9,541 nucleotides of DNA from an uncultured Pseudomonadota bacterium (GCA_946480245.1 CAMLIZ010000172.1:1-9541); one strand, 5' to 3'. Shown: positions 1 to 7,173, numbered from the stretch's first letter. Notes: generated by a model not told the origin, from the sequence alone. Program-made: numbers and translations.

Positions 1-524
1 TGCAGCGCGGCCAGCGTGTCGCCGATGCTCACGCCGCAGCGCACCGGAATGCGCCCGGGCTCACCGCTCAGGTGGCGCAACCCGCCCATCGCCTCGGCGA
101 CGACGGCGAAGCCGGGCAGGTCCTTGTACGGGCCGGTCTGTCCGTAGCCGCTGATGCGCAGCATGATCAGGCCGGGATTGGTGGCGCCCAGGATGTCGTA
201 GCCCAGGCCCCACTTCTCCATCGTGCCGGGCTTGAAGTTTTCGATCAGCACGTCGGCCTCGGTGGCCAGCGCGCGCACTGCGGCGCGGCCTTCGTCGGTG
301 CGCAGGTCCAGCACCACGCTCTTCTTGTTGCGGCTTTGCACCTGCCACCACACGCTCGTGCCGTTGTGCAGCAGGCGCCACTGGCGCAATGGGTCGCCCG
401 TCGGCGGCTCGACCTTGATCACCTCGGCGCCGAAATCGCCCAGCGTCTTGCCGGCAAACGGCCCGGCGATCAGCTGGCCCAGCTCCAGCACCTTCAGTCC
501 GGCCAGCGGCGTGGTGTCGATCAT
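1..524 (-). CDS. CaiB/BaiF family III CoA-transferase, N-terminal part (runs off left edge)
   Basis: The 174 visible residues match the N-terminal domain of family III CoA-transferases, which move CoA between an acyl-CoA donor and an organic acid in the cytoplasm. Seen: the opening LAGLKVLELGQLIAGPFAG, then GDFGAEVIKVEPP (residues 29-41), SRNKKSVVLDLRT (64-76), DVLIENFKPGTMEKWGLGY (91-109), ISGYGQTGPY (124-133), and Asp169 in GVSIGDTLAAL. Asp169 sits at the position of the catalytic Asp of formyl-CoA transferase and CaiB. Family members are about 380-410 residues, so over half the protein lies outside the window. The ATG overlaps the rlmJ stop as ATGA, which fixes the start and suggests translational coupling. 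Substrate cannot be assigned: the family includes formyl-, carnitinyl-, succinyl- and methylacyl-type enzymes. Family assignment is firm, specificity unknown. Confidence 0.93.
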   Translation of the reverse strand, partial: MIDTTPLAGLKVLELGQLIAGPFAGKTLGDFGAEVIKVEPPTGDPLRQWRLLHNGTSVWWQVQSRNKKSVVLDLRTDEGRAAVRALATEADVLIENFKPGTMEKWGLGYDILGATNPGLIMLRISGYGQTGPYKDLPGFAVVAEAMGGLRHLSGEPGRIPVRCGVSIGDTLAAL

Positions 525-1372
525 CGTGCGCGTTGCTCCAGCAGGAAGTTGGCGCCGTCGAACTGCCCCAGCTCATCGGTGAGCCAAGGCAGCACCTGCT
601 CCAGCACCCCGTGCAGCACATGCGGCGGATTGACCACGAACATGCTGCTGCCGATCAGCCCGAAGCCGCGCTCGTCGGCACGCGCTACCGTGAGGCGGGC
701 ATGCAGCCAGCCCTTGGGCGCCGCATCGGCACTGGTCTTCAGGCGCTGCAGCAGCTGCGCCGGCTCCACCATCTGCAGCTGCGGCACCCACACCATGAGC
801 ACGCCGTCGGCAAAGCGCTGCAGCGCCTCGCGCACGGCCGCCAGCACCTTGGCGTAGTCGGTCTTCAGCTCGTACGAGGGATCGATCAGCACGGCGCCAC
901 GGCGCGACGGCGGCGGCAGCTCGGCCTTGAGTGCCACGAAGCCGTCGCTCATGCTCACCTGCGTGTGCGGCCGCTTGCCGAGGAAGGCCTCGAGGATCCG
1001 GTAGTCGGTGGGGTGCAGCTCGTACAGGCGCAGCCGGTCGTCGGCGCGCATCAACATGCGCGCCAGCGCCGGCGAGCCCGGGTACTGCTCGAGCTTGCCG
1101 CCGCCGTTGAACTCGCGCACCTTCTGCACGTAGTCGGCCAGCGCTGGCGGCAGGTCGGTGCGGCCCCAGAGTCGGCCGATGCCTTCCTCGTACTCGTGCT
1201 TCTTGTTGGCGTAGCGGCCTTGCAGCGAATAGCCGCCGGCACCGGCGTGCGTGTCGACCAGCGTGTAGGGCTTGTCCTTCTCGCCCAGGTAGCGCAGCAC
1301 CTGCAGCAGCACGAGGTGCTTGAGCACATCGGCGTGGTTGCCGGCGTGGAAGGCGTGGCGGTAGGCGAGCAT
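521..1372 (-). CDS. rlmJ: 23S rRNA (adenine(2030)-N6)-methyltransferase RlmJ
   Basis: A 283-residue protein matching RlmJ (YhiR) over its whole length; E. coli RlmJ is about 280 residues. It uses S-adenosylmethionine to methylate N6 of A2030 in 23S rRNA. Seen: N-terminal MLAYRHAFHAGNHADVLKH with Lys18, the SAM-binding LVDTHAGAGGY (38-48), YPGSP (97-101), ELHP (118-121), and the class catalytic motif as DPSY (164-167), where E. coli has DPPY; I believe the Ser form is common in other proteobacteria but could not check. A late NPP follows near residue 248. The ATG at 1372 is the first in frame and matches the family N-terminus exactly. It has no Shine-Dalgarno sequence; a TACAGT hexamer lies 6 nt upstream. 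Its stop overlaps the start of the CoA-transferase gene downstream. Confidence 0.95.
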   Translation of the reverse strand: MLAYRHAFHAGNHADVLKHLVLLQVLRYLGEKDKPYTLVDTHAGAGGYSLQGRYANKKHEYEEGIGRLWGRTDLPPALADYVQKVREFNGGGKLEQYPGSPALARMLMRADDRLRLYELHPTDYRILEAFLGKRPHTQVSMSDGFVALKAELPPPSRRGAVLIDPSYELKTDYAKVLAAVREALQRFADGVLMVWVPQLQMVEPAQLLQRLKTSADAAPKGWLHARLTVARADERGFGLIGSSMFVVNPPHVLHGVLEQVLPWLTDELGQFDGANFLLEQRAR

Positions 1373-1378
1373 GCGCGC

Positions 1379-1384
1379 ACTGTA
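1379..1384 (-). promoter_or_regulatory. Possible -10 element of rlmJ
   Basis: TACAGT (4 of 6 matches to TATAAT) ends 6 nt before the rlmJ ATG, which itself lacks a ribosome binding site. If used, transcription would begin at or next to the A of the ATG, giving a leaderless mRNA. No good -35 hexamer is visible 16-18 nt upstream, so this is an inference. Confidence 0.35.
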
Positions 1385-1401
1385 GCCGCTCGGCGACAGG
1401 C

Positions 1402-1419
1402 GTTTGCGTTAGCACAAAC
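1402..1419. promoter_or_regulatory. 18-bp palindrome in the rlmJ/nemA divergent spacer
   Basis: GTTTGCGTTAGCACAAAC has 5-bp perfect outer arms (GTTTG/CAAAC) and further symmetric inner bases: 14 of 18 positions obey dyad symmetry. It lies 30 bp upstream of rlmJ and 53 bp upstream of the preferred nemA start, is not GC-rich and has no T-tract, so it resembles an operator more than a terminator. No regulator gene lies next to it. In E. coli nemA is controlled by the TetR-family repressor NemR; whether a similar repressor acts here is unknown. Confidence 0.4.
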
Positions 1420-1459
1420 TCGGCGCGCGGATGGGTGGTGCGGGTATCGCGAATGTCCT

Positions 1460-1465
1460 TACCCT
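1460..1465 (+). promoter_or_regulatory. Weak possible -10 element of nemA
   Basis: TACCCT fits the TAnnnT core and ends 7 nt before the preferred nemA ATG, which lacks a Shine-Dalgarno sequence. No -35 hexamer is evident. Listed because the same arrangement recurs at three other starts in the window. Confidence 0.25.
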
Positions 1466-1472
1466 GCATGTC

Positions 1473-2567
1473 ATGGCTACTCTCTTCGACCCCCTCCAAG
1501 TCGGCGACATCCCGGTCGCCAATCGCGTCGTGATGGCGCCGCTCACGCGCAACCGGGCCGCGCCCGGCTGCGTGCCGTCGGCGCTGGCGGCCACCTACTA
1601 CGCGCAGCGCGCCAGCGCCGGCCTGCTGATCACCGAGGCCAGCCAGATTCGTCCCGATGGCCAGGGCTACCTCGACACCCCGGGCATCTACAACGCCGAG
1701 CAGGTGGCGGGCTGGCGCCGCGTCACCGACGCGGTGCATGCGGCCGGCGGGCGCATCGTGATCCAGCTGTGGCACGTGGGCCGCATCTCGCACGTGTCGC
1801 TGCAGCCGAACGGCCAGGCGCCGGTGTCGTCCACCGCCCGTGTGGCGAACAGCAAGACCTTCGTGAAGGGCGGCTTCGAACCGGTGTCGGCGCCGCGCGC
1901 GCTGCGCACCGACGAGATCCCGGGCATCGTGCAGAGCTACCGCGAGGCGGCTCGACGCGCCATCGAGGCGGGCTTCGACGGCGTGGAGGTGCACGGCGCC
2001 AACGGCTACCTGATCGAGCAGTTCCTGCGCGACAGCTGCAATGACCGCACGGACGCCTACGGCGGCAGCATCGAGAACCGCACGCGGCTGCTGCGCGAGG
2101 TGATGCAGGCGGTGACGGACGAGATCGGCGGCGGCCGCACCGGCCTGCGCCTGTCCCCCGTGACGCCAGCCAACGACATCGGGCAGGACAGTGACCCGCA
2201 GGCGCTGTTCAACGTTGCTGTCGAACAACTGGCGCCATACGGGCTGGCTTACCTGCATGTGGTGGAGGGCGCCACCGGCGGCCCGCGCGACATCGCGCCC
2301 TTCGACTACGAGCAGTTGCGCCGGCGTTTCGCGGGCGCGTGGATGGTGAACAACGGCTATTCGCGCGAGATGGCGCTGGAGGCGGTGGCGAGCGGCCGCG
2401 CCGACCTGGTGGCGTTCGGCCGCTCGATCATCAGCAACCCGGATCTGGTGCGGCGCCTGCGCGACAACGCGCCGCTCGCCAAGGCTGACAGCAGCACGTT
2501 CTACGGCGGCGGGGCCCACGGCTACACCGACTACCCCACCTTGGACGACGAGCGCGTGCAGGCCTGA
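1473..2567 (+). CDS. nemA: NemA-like alkene reductase (Old Yellow Enzyme family)
   Basis: A 364-residue protein with the full Old Yellow Enzyme sequence pattern and the usual length of NemA/xenobiotic reductases (about 360-370). Such enzymes use FMN and NAD(P)H to reduce activated C=C bonds, N-ethylmaleimide, nitrate esters or nitroaromatics in the cytoplasm. Seen: VMAPLTRNR (20-28, FMN-contacting Thr), YYAQRAS (42-48), EASQIRPDGQGYLDTPGIY (55-73), QLWHVGR (98-104), VEVHGANGYLIEQFLRD (171-187) with the His174/Asn177 substrate pair and Tyr179 as likely proton donor, then NDRTDAYGGSIENR (190-203), LRLSP (225-229) and VAFGR (313-317). The ATG at 1473 is preferred because the family begins at TLFDPLQVG; an in-frame ATG at 1431 would add 14 unrelated residues. 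Family firm; the nemA symbol is by similarity, and exact substrate is not determined. Confidence 0.92.
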   Translation: MATLFDPLQVGDIPVANRVVMAPLTRNRAAPGCVPSALAATYYAQRASAGLLITEASQIRPDGQGYLDTPGIYNAEQVAGWRRVTDAVHAAGGRIVIQLWHVGRISHVSLQPNGQAPVSSTARVANSKTFVKGGFEPVSAPRALRTDEIPGIVQSYREAARRAIEAGFDGVEVHGANGYLIEQFLRDSCNDRTDAYGGSIENRTRLLREVMQAVTDEIGGGRTGLRLSPVTPANDIGQDSDPQALFNVAVEQLAPYGLAYLHVVEGATGGPRDIAPFDYEQLRRRFAGAWMVNNGYSREMALEAVASGRADLVAFGRSIISNPDLVRRLRDNAPLAKADSSTFYGGGAHGYTDYPTLDDERVQA

Positions 2568-2575
2568 AGCAGGGC

Positions 2576-2600
2576 CGGCATCGCCCTTCAGGCGATGCCG
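2576..2600. terminator. Shared hairpin between convergent nemA and MOSC gene
   Basis: A perfect 10-bp stem (CGGCATCGCC / GGCGATGCCG) closes a 5-nt loop, CTTCA. It starts 8 bp after the nemA stop, and the MOSC stop codon (complement of 2588-2590) lies in the loop, so the 3' arm encodes the last MOSC residues. No T-tract follows on either strand, so termination would be weak or need help, as is common for GC-rich convergent pairs. Confidence 0.6.
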
Positions 2601-3160
2601 CGTGCCCGCGCGCGGAAGAGTTCGGCGATGCCCACCTCGCGCGCACCGGGCACCAGCTCGAAGCGCTGACCCGCCTGCAGCGTGCCCGGTTCGCGCACCG
2701 CCAGGTAGAAGCCGCAGTAGCCGGACTGCGCCATCATCCGCGCCGCGCGCGCAAAGCCCATCGCGGCATTGAACTTGAAGCAGGGGAAGCGCGGCTCGCT
2801 GACGGCGAGCGTGCAGTCGGGAAAGCGCAGCAGGTCGCCGACCCACACCTCGGCTTCGAGCAGGCCGCGCAGGCTCAGGTTCTCGCCCATGGCACCCGGC
2901 CCCAGCGGCGCATTCCATGGGGCCGCGCCGGCCTGGGCGCGCAGCGTCTGCCACACAGGGTAGTGCTCCAGCGGGTAGGCGTAGACGGCCTTGGCCGGGC
3001 CGCCGTGCACGGACAGGTCGGCCTGTTCGTCGCCGGCCAGGCCGAGCGTACGCACCGCCACGGCGCCCGCCAGCGGCTGCTTGAAGAAGCCGGTCATGAC
3101 CGGGCGGCCGCCGATCTCCTGCGCCCGCGCCAGGGCCACGTTCACGCTCGCCAGTTCCAT
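2588..3160 (-). CDS. MOSC domain protein, YiiM-like
   Basis: A 190-residue MOSC (molybdenum cofactor sulfurase C-terminal) protein closest in my memory to E. coli YiiM, linked to molybdoenzyme-dependent detoxification of N-hydroxylated bases. Seen: GLAGDEQADLSVHGGPAKAV (40-59), YPLEHYPVW (62-70), MGENLS (91-96), VGDLLRF (107-113), and SEPRFPCFKFN (121-131), whose Cys127 is the conserved MOSC cysteine. YiiM is about 224 residues and carries a C-terminal three-helix domain; this protein ends near the start of that region, with FRARARGIA. The ATG at 3160 is chosen because homology starts soon after it; an in-frame ATG at 3208 and others upstream would add residues unlike the family. There is no Shine-Dalgarno sequence; GACAAT lies 6 nt before the ATG. 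It converges on nemA and diverges from pckG. Confidence 0.88.
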   Translation of the reverse strand: MELASVNVALARAQEIGGRPVMTGFFKQPLAGAVAVRTLGLAGDEQADLSVHGGPAKAVYAYPLEHYPVWQTLRAQAGAAPWNAPLGPGAMGENLSLRGLLEAEVWVGDLLRFPDCTLAVSEPRFPCFKFNAAMGFARAARMMAQSGYCGFYLAVREPGTLQAGQRFELVPGAREVGIAELFRARARGIA

Positions 3161-3166
3161 GGCCGG

Positions 3167-3172
3167 ATTGTC
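3167..3172 (-). promoter_or_regulatory. Possible -10 element of the MOSC gene
   Basis: GACAAT (4 of 6 matches to TATAAT) ends 6 nt before the ATG, which has no ribosome binding site. This spacing would put the transcript start at the ATG (leaderless). No matching -35 hexamer at 16-18 nt. Confidence 0.35.
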
Positions 3173-3377
3173 GGGCGTCAAGCGGCGGTGGCGGCCGTAC
3201 GGCTCATCCCTTCCATCCTGGTCAAAAGTGCTTTGCATTCCGCCATGCCGGAAATGCATGCCCCCCCGGGAACCGGCGGTTACCACCCCATTACACTGGA
3301 ATGACAATGCCTTCCCGTCCTCGCAGGCGGTAGACAGCGGGGCAGGCGCAGAAACTGCCTTGTAACTTGACGCCATT

Positions 3378-3394
3378 GCCCGATCGGTTCGGGC
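3378..3394 (+). other. Small stem-loop in the pckG upstream region
   Basis: Perfect 6-bp arms GCCCGA and TCGGGC enclose a 5-nt loop TCGGT. It sits directly 5' of the larger inverted repeat at 3398-3447, so the two could form consecutive hairpins if the pckG transcript starts upstream of 3378. Confidence 0.4.
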
Positions 3395-3397
3395 GGC

Positions 3398-3447
3398 ATT
3401 GGGCGAGCCCCGCGGCGCGAGGCAACCGGCCGAGAGGTTCGCCCAAT
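3398..3447 (+). other. 9-bp inverted repeat in the probable pckG leader
   Basis: ATTGGGCGA (3398-3406) and TCGCCCAAT (3439-3447) are perfect inverted copies separated by 32 nt of very GC-rich sequence. The second arm ends 24 nt before the Shine-Dalgarno sequence of pckG. It could be a leader RNA structure or a split operator. Its function is not known. Confidence 0.5.
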
Positions 3448-3471
3448 CCCGCTTCTTGAACTTTGATGATT

Positions 3472-3475
3472 GGAG
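3472..3475 (+). promoter_or_regulatory. Ribosome binding site of pckG
   Basis: GGAG lies 5 nt before the ATG at 3481. It decides the start in favour of 3481 over the in-frame ATGs at 3463 and 3466, which have no such site. Confidence 0.75.
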
Positions 3476-3480
3476 TTGCC

Positions 3481-5346
3481 ATGAACCGTCCCGTGATGGA
3501 GGGCCTGCGCTTGAACGTTCCGGCCTACGTGCAGCACGCACGCCTCGTCGAATGGGTGCACCAGATCGCCGCCCTTACGGAGCCGGCGGAGGTGTATTGG
3601 TGTGATGGCAGCCAGGCGGAATACGACCGTCTGTGCGCGCAACTGGTCAAGGCCGGCACCTTCAAGAAGCTGAACCCGGAACTGCGCCCGAACAGCTACC
3701 TGGCGTGCAGCGACCCGAGCGACGTGGCGCGCGTCGAGGACCGCACCTTCATCTGCAGCGAGCGCAAGGAGAACGCGGGCCCCACCAACAACTGGATGGC
3801 GCCGGCGGAAATGCGCGCACTGCTGCAAACCGGCGACAACGCGCTGTTCCGCGGTTGCATGCGCGGGCGCACCCTCTACGTCGTGCCGTTCTCGATGGGG
3901 CCGATCGGCTCGCCTATCTCGCACATCGGCGTCGAGCTGTCGGACAGCCCGTATGTCGCGGTCAACATGCGCATCATGACGCGCATGGGGCGCGCCGCGC
4001 TCGAGGCGCTGGGCGAGAACGGCGACTTCGTGCCCGCGGTGCACACCGTCGGCGCCCCGCTGCAGCCGGGCCAGAAGGACGTCACCTGGCCTTGCAACGC
4101 CACGAAGTACATCGTGCACTACCCGGAATCGCGCGAAATCTGGAGCTACGGCTCCGGCTACGGCGGCAACGCGCTGCTGGGCAAGAAGTGTTTTGCGCTG
4201 CGCATCGCCTCCACCATGGGGCGCGACCAGGGCTGGCTGGCCGAGCACATGCTGATCCTCGGCGTCACCGACCCGCAGGGCCGCAAGCACCACGTGGCGG
4301 CGGCCTTCCCCAGCGCCTGCGGCAAGACCAACTTCGCGATGCTGATCCCGCCGCAGGGCTTCGAGGGCTGGAAGGTCACGACCATCGGCGACGACATCGC
4401 CTGGATCAAGCCCGACGCCAACGGCAAGCTGCGCGCGATCAATCCGGAGGCGGGCTATTTCGGGGTGGCGCCGGGCACCAACTACAAGACGAATCCCAAC
4501 TGCATGGATTCGCTCAAGCGCGACGTGATCTTCACGAATGTGGCGCTCACCGATGACGGTGACGTGTGGTGGGAGGGCATGACCGACGCCCCGCCGGCCC
4601 ACCTCACCGACTGGCAGGGCCGTGACTGGACGCCCCAGCTGGCCAAGGAGACCGGTGCCAAGGCCGCGCACCCGAACGCGCGTTTCACCGTGGCGGCCAC
4701 CAACAACCCGGTGCTCGACCCCGAGTGGGACAACCCGCAAGGCGTGGCGATCGACGCGTTCATCTTCGGTGGCCGCCGCTCCACCACCGTGCCGCTGGTG
4801 AGCCAGGCTCGCAACTGGGTCGAAGGTGTCTACATGGCGGCCACCATGGGTTCGGAGACCACCGCCGCGGCTGCCGGCCAGCAGGGCGTGGTGCGCCGCG
4901 ATCCGTTCGCGATGCTGCCGTTCACCGGCTACAACATGAGCGAGTACTTCCAGCACTGGCTCAACCTCGGCGCCAGGCTGGAAGCCGAGGGCGGCAAGCT
5001 GCCGGCGATCTTCTGCGTCAACTGGTTCCGCAAGGGGGCGGACGGCAAGTTTGTGTGGCCCGGCTACGGCGAGAACATGCGCGTGCTGCGCTGGATGCTC
5101 GAGCGCGTGGAAGGCCTGGCCGAGGGCGAGGCCCACGTGTTCGGCGTCAGCCCGCGCTACGAAGACCTGTGCTGGGACGGGCTCGATTTCAGCCGCGAGC
5201 AGTTCGAGTCGGTGATCGGCATCGACAAGGAGGCCTGGCAGCACGAGATGGAGCTGCACGGCGAGCTGTTCGCCAAGTTGGCGTACAAGCTGCCGGCCGA
5301 ACTTACCGAACGCAAGCAGCAGATCGAGCAGCAGCTGACCGCCTGA
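3481..5346 (+). CDS. pckG: Phosphoenolpyruvate carboxykinase (GTP)
   Basis: A 621-residue protein of the GTP-dependent PEPCK family (usual length about 600-620). It converts oxaloacetate plus GTP to PEP, CO2 and GDP in the cytoplasm, the entry step of gluconeogenesis. Seen: ARVEDRT (83-89) with the substrate-binding Arg84, [23 protein letters not shown] (225-238) with Lys235/Lys236, EHM with His256 (metal ligand by comparison with animal PEPCK), the kinase-1a loop FPSACGKTN (276-284) with the family's reactive Cys280, GDDIAW (303-308) with the metal-binding aspartate, [15 protein letters not shown] (320-334) and [11 protein letters not shown] (429-439). All key residues are present. The start at 3481 has a ribosome binding site. 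The gene stands alone on its strand, with a long spacer upstream and a GC-rich palindrome downstream. Confidence 0.98.
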   Translation: MNRPVMEGLRLNVPAYVQHARLVEWVHQIAALTEPAEVYWCDGSQAEYDRLCAQLVKAGTFKKLNPELRPNSYLACSDPSDVARVEDRTFICSERKENAGPTNNWMAPAEMRALLQTGDNALFRGCMRGRTLYVVPFSMGPIGSPISHIGVELSDSPYVAVNMRIMTRMGRAALEALGENGDFVPAVHTVGAPLQPGQKDVTWPCNATKYIVHYPESREIWSYGSGYGGNALLGKKCFALRIASTMGRDQGWLAEHMLILGVTDPQGRKHHVAAAFPSACGKTNFAMLIPPQGFEGWKVTTIGDDIAWIKPDANGKLRAINPEAGYFGVAPGTNYKTNPNCMDSLKRDVIFTNVALTDDGDVWWEGMTDAPPAHLTDWQGRDWTPQLAKETGAKAAHPNARFTVAATNNPVLDPEWDNPQGVAIDAFIFGGRRSTTVPLVSQARNWVEGVYMAATMGSETTAAAAGQQGVVRRDPFAMLPFTGYNMSEYFQHWLNLGARLEAEGGKLPAIFCVNWFRKGADGKFVWPGYGENMRVLRWMLERVEGLAEGEAHVFGVSPRYEDLCWDGLDFSREQFESVIGIDKEAWQHEMELHGELFAKLAYKLPAELTERKQQIEQQLTA

Positions 5347-5372
5347 CCAGGTCCGCGCGCCCTTGTCCCATC

Positions 5373-5394
5373 GAGGCCGCCCGCGGGCGGCTTC
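5373..5394 (+). terminator. GC-rich palindrome after pckG, possible terminator
   Basis: GCCGCCCGCGGGCGGC is a perfect 16-bp palindrome, extended by GAG on the left and TTC on the right with one G-T pair. It starts 26 bp after the pckG stop. There is no clear T-run (TTCGTCGCT follows), so efficiency is uncertain. It ends 10 bp before the -10-like hexamer of the next gene, occupying that promoter's expected -35 area. Confidence 0.5.
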
Positions 5395-5404
5395 GTCGCT
5401 CCTG

Positions 5405-5410
5405 CACAAT
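5405..5410 (+). promoter_or_regulatory. Possible -10 element of the UPF0149 gene
   Basis: CACAAT (4 of 6 matches to TATAAT) ends 6 nt before the ATG at 5417, which has no Shine-Dalgarno sequence. This geometry predicts a transcript beginning at the ATG. No recognisable -35; the palindrome at 5373-5394 occupies that area. Confidence 0.4.
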
Positions 5411-5416
5411 CCCTCG

Positions 5417-6139
<723 letters not shown>

Positions 6140-6153
6140 GCGGCGCGCCCTCG

Positions 6154-6927
6154 ATGCGTTTGCAGCTGTTCTCCGACCTCCACCTGGAGAGCGAGGCCTT
6201 CGAGCCTGCCCCCGCACCCGGCGCCGAGGTGCTGGTGCTGGCCGGCGACATTGACCGCAGCTGGCAGGCACTGCAGCGCTTTGCCGGCTGGCCGGTGCCG
6301 GTGCTGGTGGTGGCCGGCAACCACGAGTTCGATGACCGCGAGCTGACCACCGCGTGGCCGCAGCTGCGCGAACGTTGCGCCGCGCTCGGTCTGCGCCTGC
6401 TGGAATGCGACACGGCAGTGCTCGCCGACGAGACCGGCCGGCGCGTGCGCTTTGTGGGCACCGTGCGCTGGTGCGACTTCGAACTGTTCGGGCCCGAGCG
6501 ACGCGCGAGCGCGATGCGTGCGGGCGCATATTTCCAGAAGGTGATGCGCGCGTCTCGCCACGGTCGACCCTTCGACACCGAGGAGGTGCGCGACGAGGCG
6601 CTGCGCTGTCGGGCCTGGCTGGCACAAGCGTTGGCCGAGCCGGCACTCGGCCGCTGGGACGCAACGGTGGTGGTGACGCATTTCGCACCCAGCCTCAGGA
6701 GCGCCGATCCGCGCTACGGCTTGCAGTCCGGCACCGCCAGCTTCTGCAACGCCGATGACGACCTGCTGCCGCTGGCCGACCTCTGGCTGCACGGCCACCT
6801 GCATTGCCGGCATGACTACGTTGTGCCGCATGTCGGCGGCCAGTCCCGGGTGGTGAGCCAGGCGCGCGGCCTGGCGTCCAAAGGCGAAACCGAAGGCTAC
6901 GAGCCCTTCAAGCTGATCGAGGTGTGA
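6154..6927 (+). CDS. Calcineurin-like metallophosphoesterase
   Basis: A 257-residue single-domain metallophosphoesterase with every metal-binding motif in order: SDLHLE (Asp8, His10), GDID (Asp32), GNHE (Asn56, His57), THFAPS (His176) and HGHLH (His213-His217, with GHLH typical of the family). These coordinate a two-metal centre that hydrolyses phosphomonoesters or phosphodiesters; the substrate cannot be told from the sequence. There is no signal peptide, so it is probably cytoplasmic. The ATG at 6154 starts directly at the conserved MRLQLFSDLH; an upstream in-frame ATG at 6013 would overlap the previous gene by 42 codons. With only 14 bp between stop and start it is likely co-transcribed with the UPF0149 gene. 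No good Shine-Dalgarno sequence is visible. It converges on the gene at 6932-7153, stops 4 bp apart. Confidence 0.9.
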   Translation: MRLQLFSDLHLESEAFEPAPAPGAEVLVLAGDIDRSWQALQRFAGWPVPVLVVAGNHEFDDRELTTAWPQLRERCAALGLRLLECDTAVLADETGRRVRFVGTVRWCDFELFGPERRASAMRAGAYFQKVMRASRHGRPFDTEEVRDEALRCRAWLAQALAEPALGRWDATVVVTHFAPSLRSADPRYGLQSGTASFCNADDDLLPLADLWLHGHLHCRHDYVVPHVGGQSRVVSQARGLASKGETEGYEPFKLIEV

Positions 6928-6934
6928 TCGATCA
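6925..6934. other. Palindrome formed by two convergent stop codons
   Basis: TGATCGATCA is a perfect 10-bp palindrome. Its left TGA ends the metallophosphoesterase gene and its right end, read on the other strand, is the TGA of the small gene. It is too short for a terminator, and no stronger hairpin lies between the two genes. Confidence 0.6.
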
Positions 6935-7153
6935 GCGGGGCCGGCGCCACCGCGCCAGCCAACCACTGGGCGCCGGTGCTGACGGTGGCGTTGCGGCCGA
7001 CGCGGGCGCGTCCACTGCGTGCGGAATGCCCCCTTCCATGCTCAGCTCCAGGCCGAACGCCGTGCCGTAGTCGGCCGGATCCTGTGCTGACCGCGCCATA
7101 TTGGCCGTCATCAGGCGATCGAGGAACGAGGCGGAAGAACGGTCGTTGCGCAT
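6932..7153 (-). CDS. Small hypothetical protein, 73 residues
   Basis: I do not recognise this gene, but it is well supported as translated: GGGAGG lies 4 nt before the ATG at 7153, the best ribosome binding site in the window. The protein starts MRNDRSSASFLDRLMTANMA, has a conserved-looking core SAQDPADYGTAFGLELSM (22-39), then an Ala/Pro-rich stretch (about 48-63) and a basic tail ending WLARWRRPR. There is no membrane segment or signal peptide; the first 20 residues could form an amphipathic helix. A longer reading from 7210 adds 19 residues but lacks a ribosome binding site. It converges on the metallophosphoesterase gene; both stop codons are part of the palindrome TGATCGATCA. Its leader carries a hairpin (7174-7191). 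Function unknown. Confidence 0.65.
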   Translation of the reverse strand: MRNDRSSASFLDRLMTANMARSAQDPADYGTAFGLELSMEGGIPHAVDAPASAATPPSAPAPSGWLARWRRPR

Positions 7154-7157
7154 GGGA

Positions 7158-7163
7158 CCTCCC
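7158..7163 (-). promoter_or_regulatory. Strong Shine-Dalgarno of the 73-residue ORF
   Basis: On the minus strand GGGAGG precedes the ATG by 4 nt (TCCC). It decides the start at 7153 over the upstream in-frame ATG at 7210. Confidence 0.7.
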
Positions 7164-7173
7164 GTGGCAGGCG

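Larger units (their letters stand above)
3161..3480. other. 320-bp divergent spacer between the MOSC gene and pckG
   Basis: No gene is supported here. It must contain the promoters of both flanking genes. Visible: GACAAT beside the MOSC start; an imperfect dyad at 3235-3257 (GCATTCCG / CGGAAATGC, one bulged A); a run of seven C at 3261-3267; a TACACT hexamer at 3292-3297 on the plus strand; a 6-bp stem at 3378-3394; and a 9-bp inverted repeat at 3398-3447 just before the pckG ribosome binding site. I could not find a -35/-10 pair with correct spacing for pckG. Confidence 0.5.

Noticed and set aside
573..2954. A 793-codon open frame on the minus strand, and a 503-codon frame on the plus strand at 533-2044
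   Set aside because: They run across rlmJ, nemA and the MOSC gene in other frames, are low-complexity Arg/Ala/His-rich, and have no family features. Long chance frames are expected in DNA this GC-rich.
3197..3226. A short minus-strand leader peptide frame beginning ATGAGCCG after GGAAGG
   Set aside because: Only about nine codons, Ala/Thr-rich, with no regulatory residues and no structure supporting attenuation; a chance match is more likely.
3208..3541. Longer N-terminus of the MOSC protein
   Set aside because: The added residues are unlike the family and would run into the pckG coding region on the other strand.
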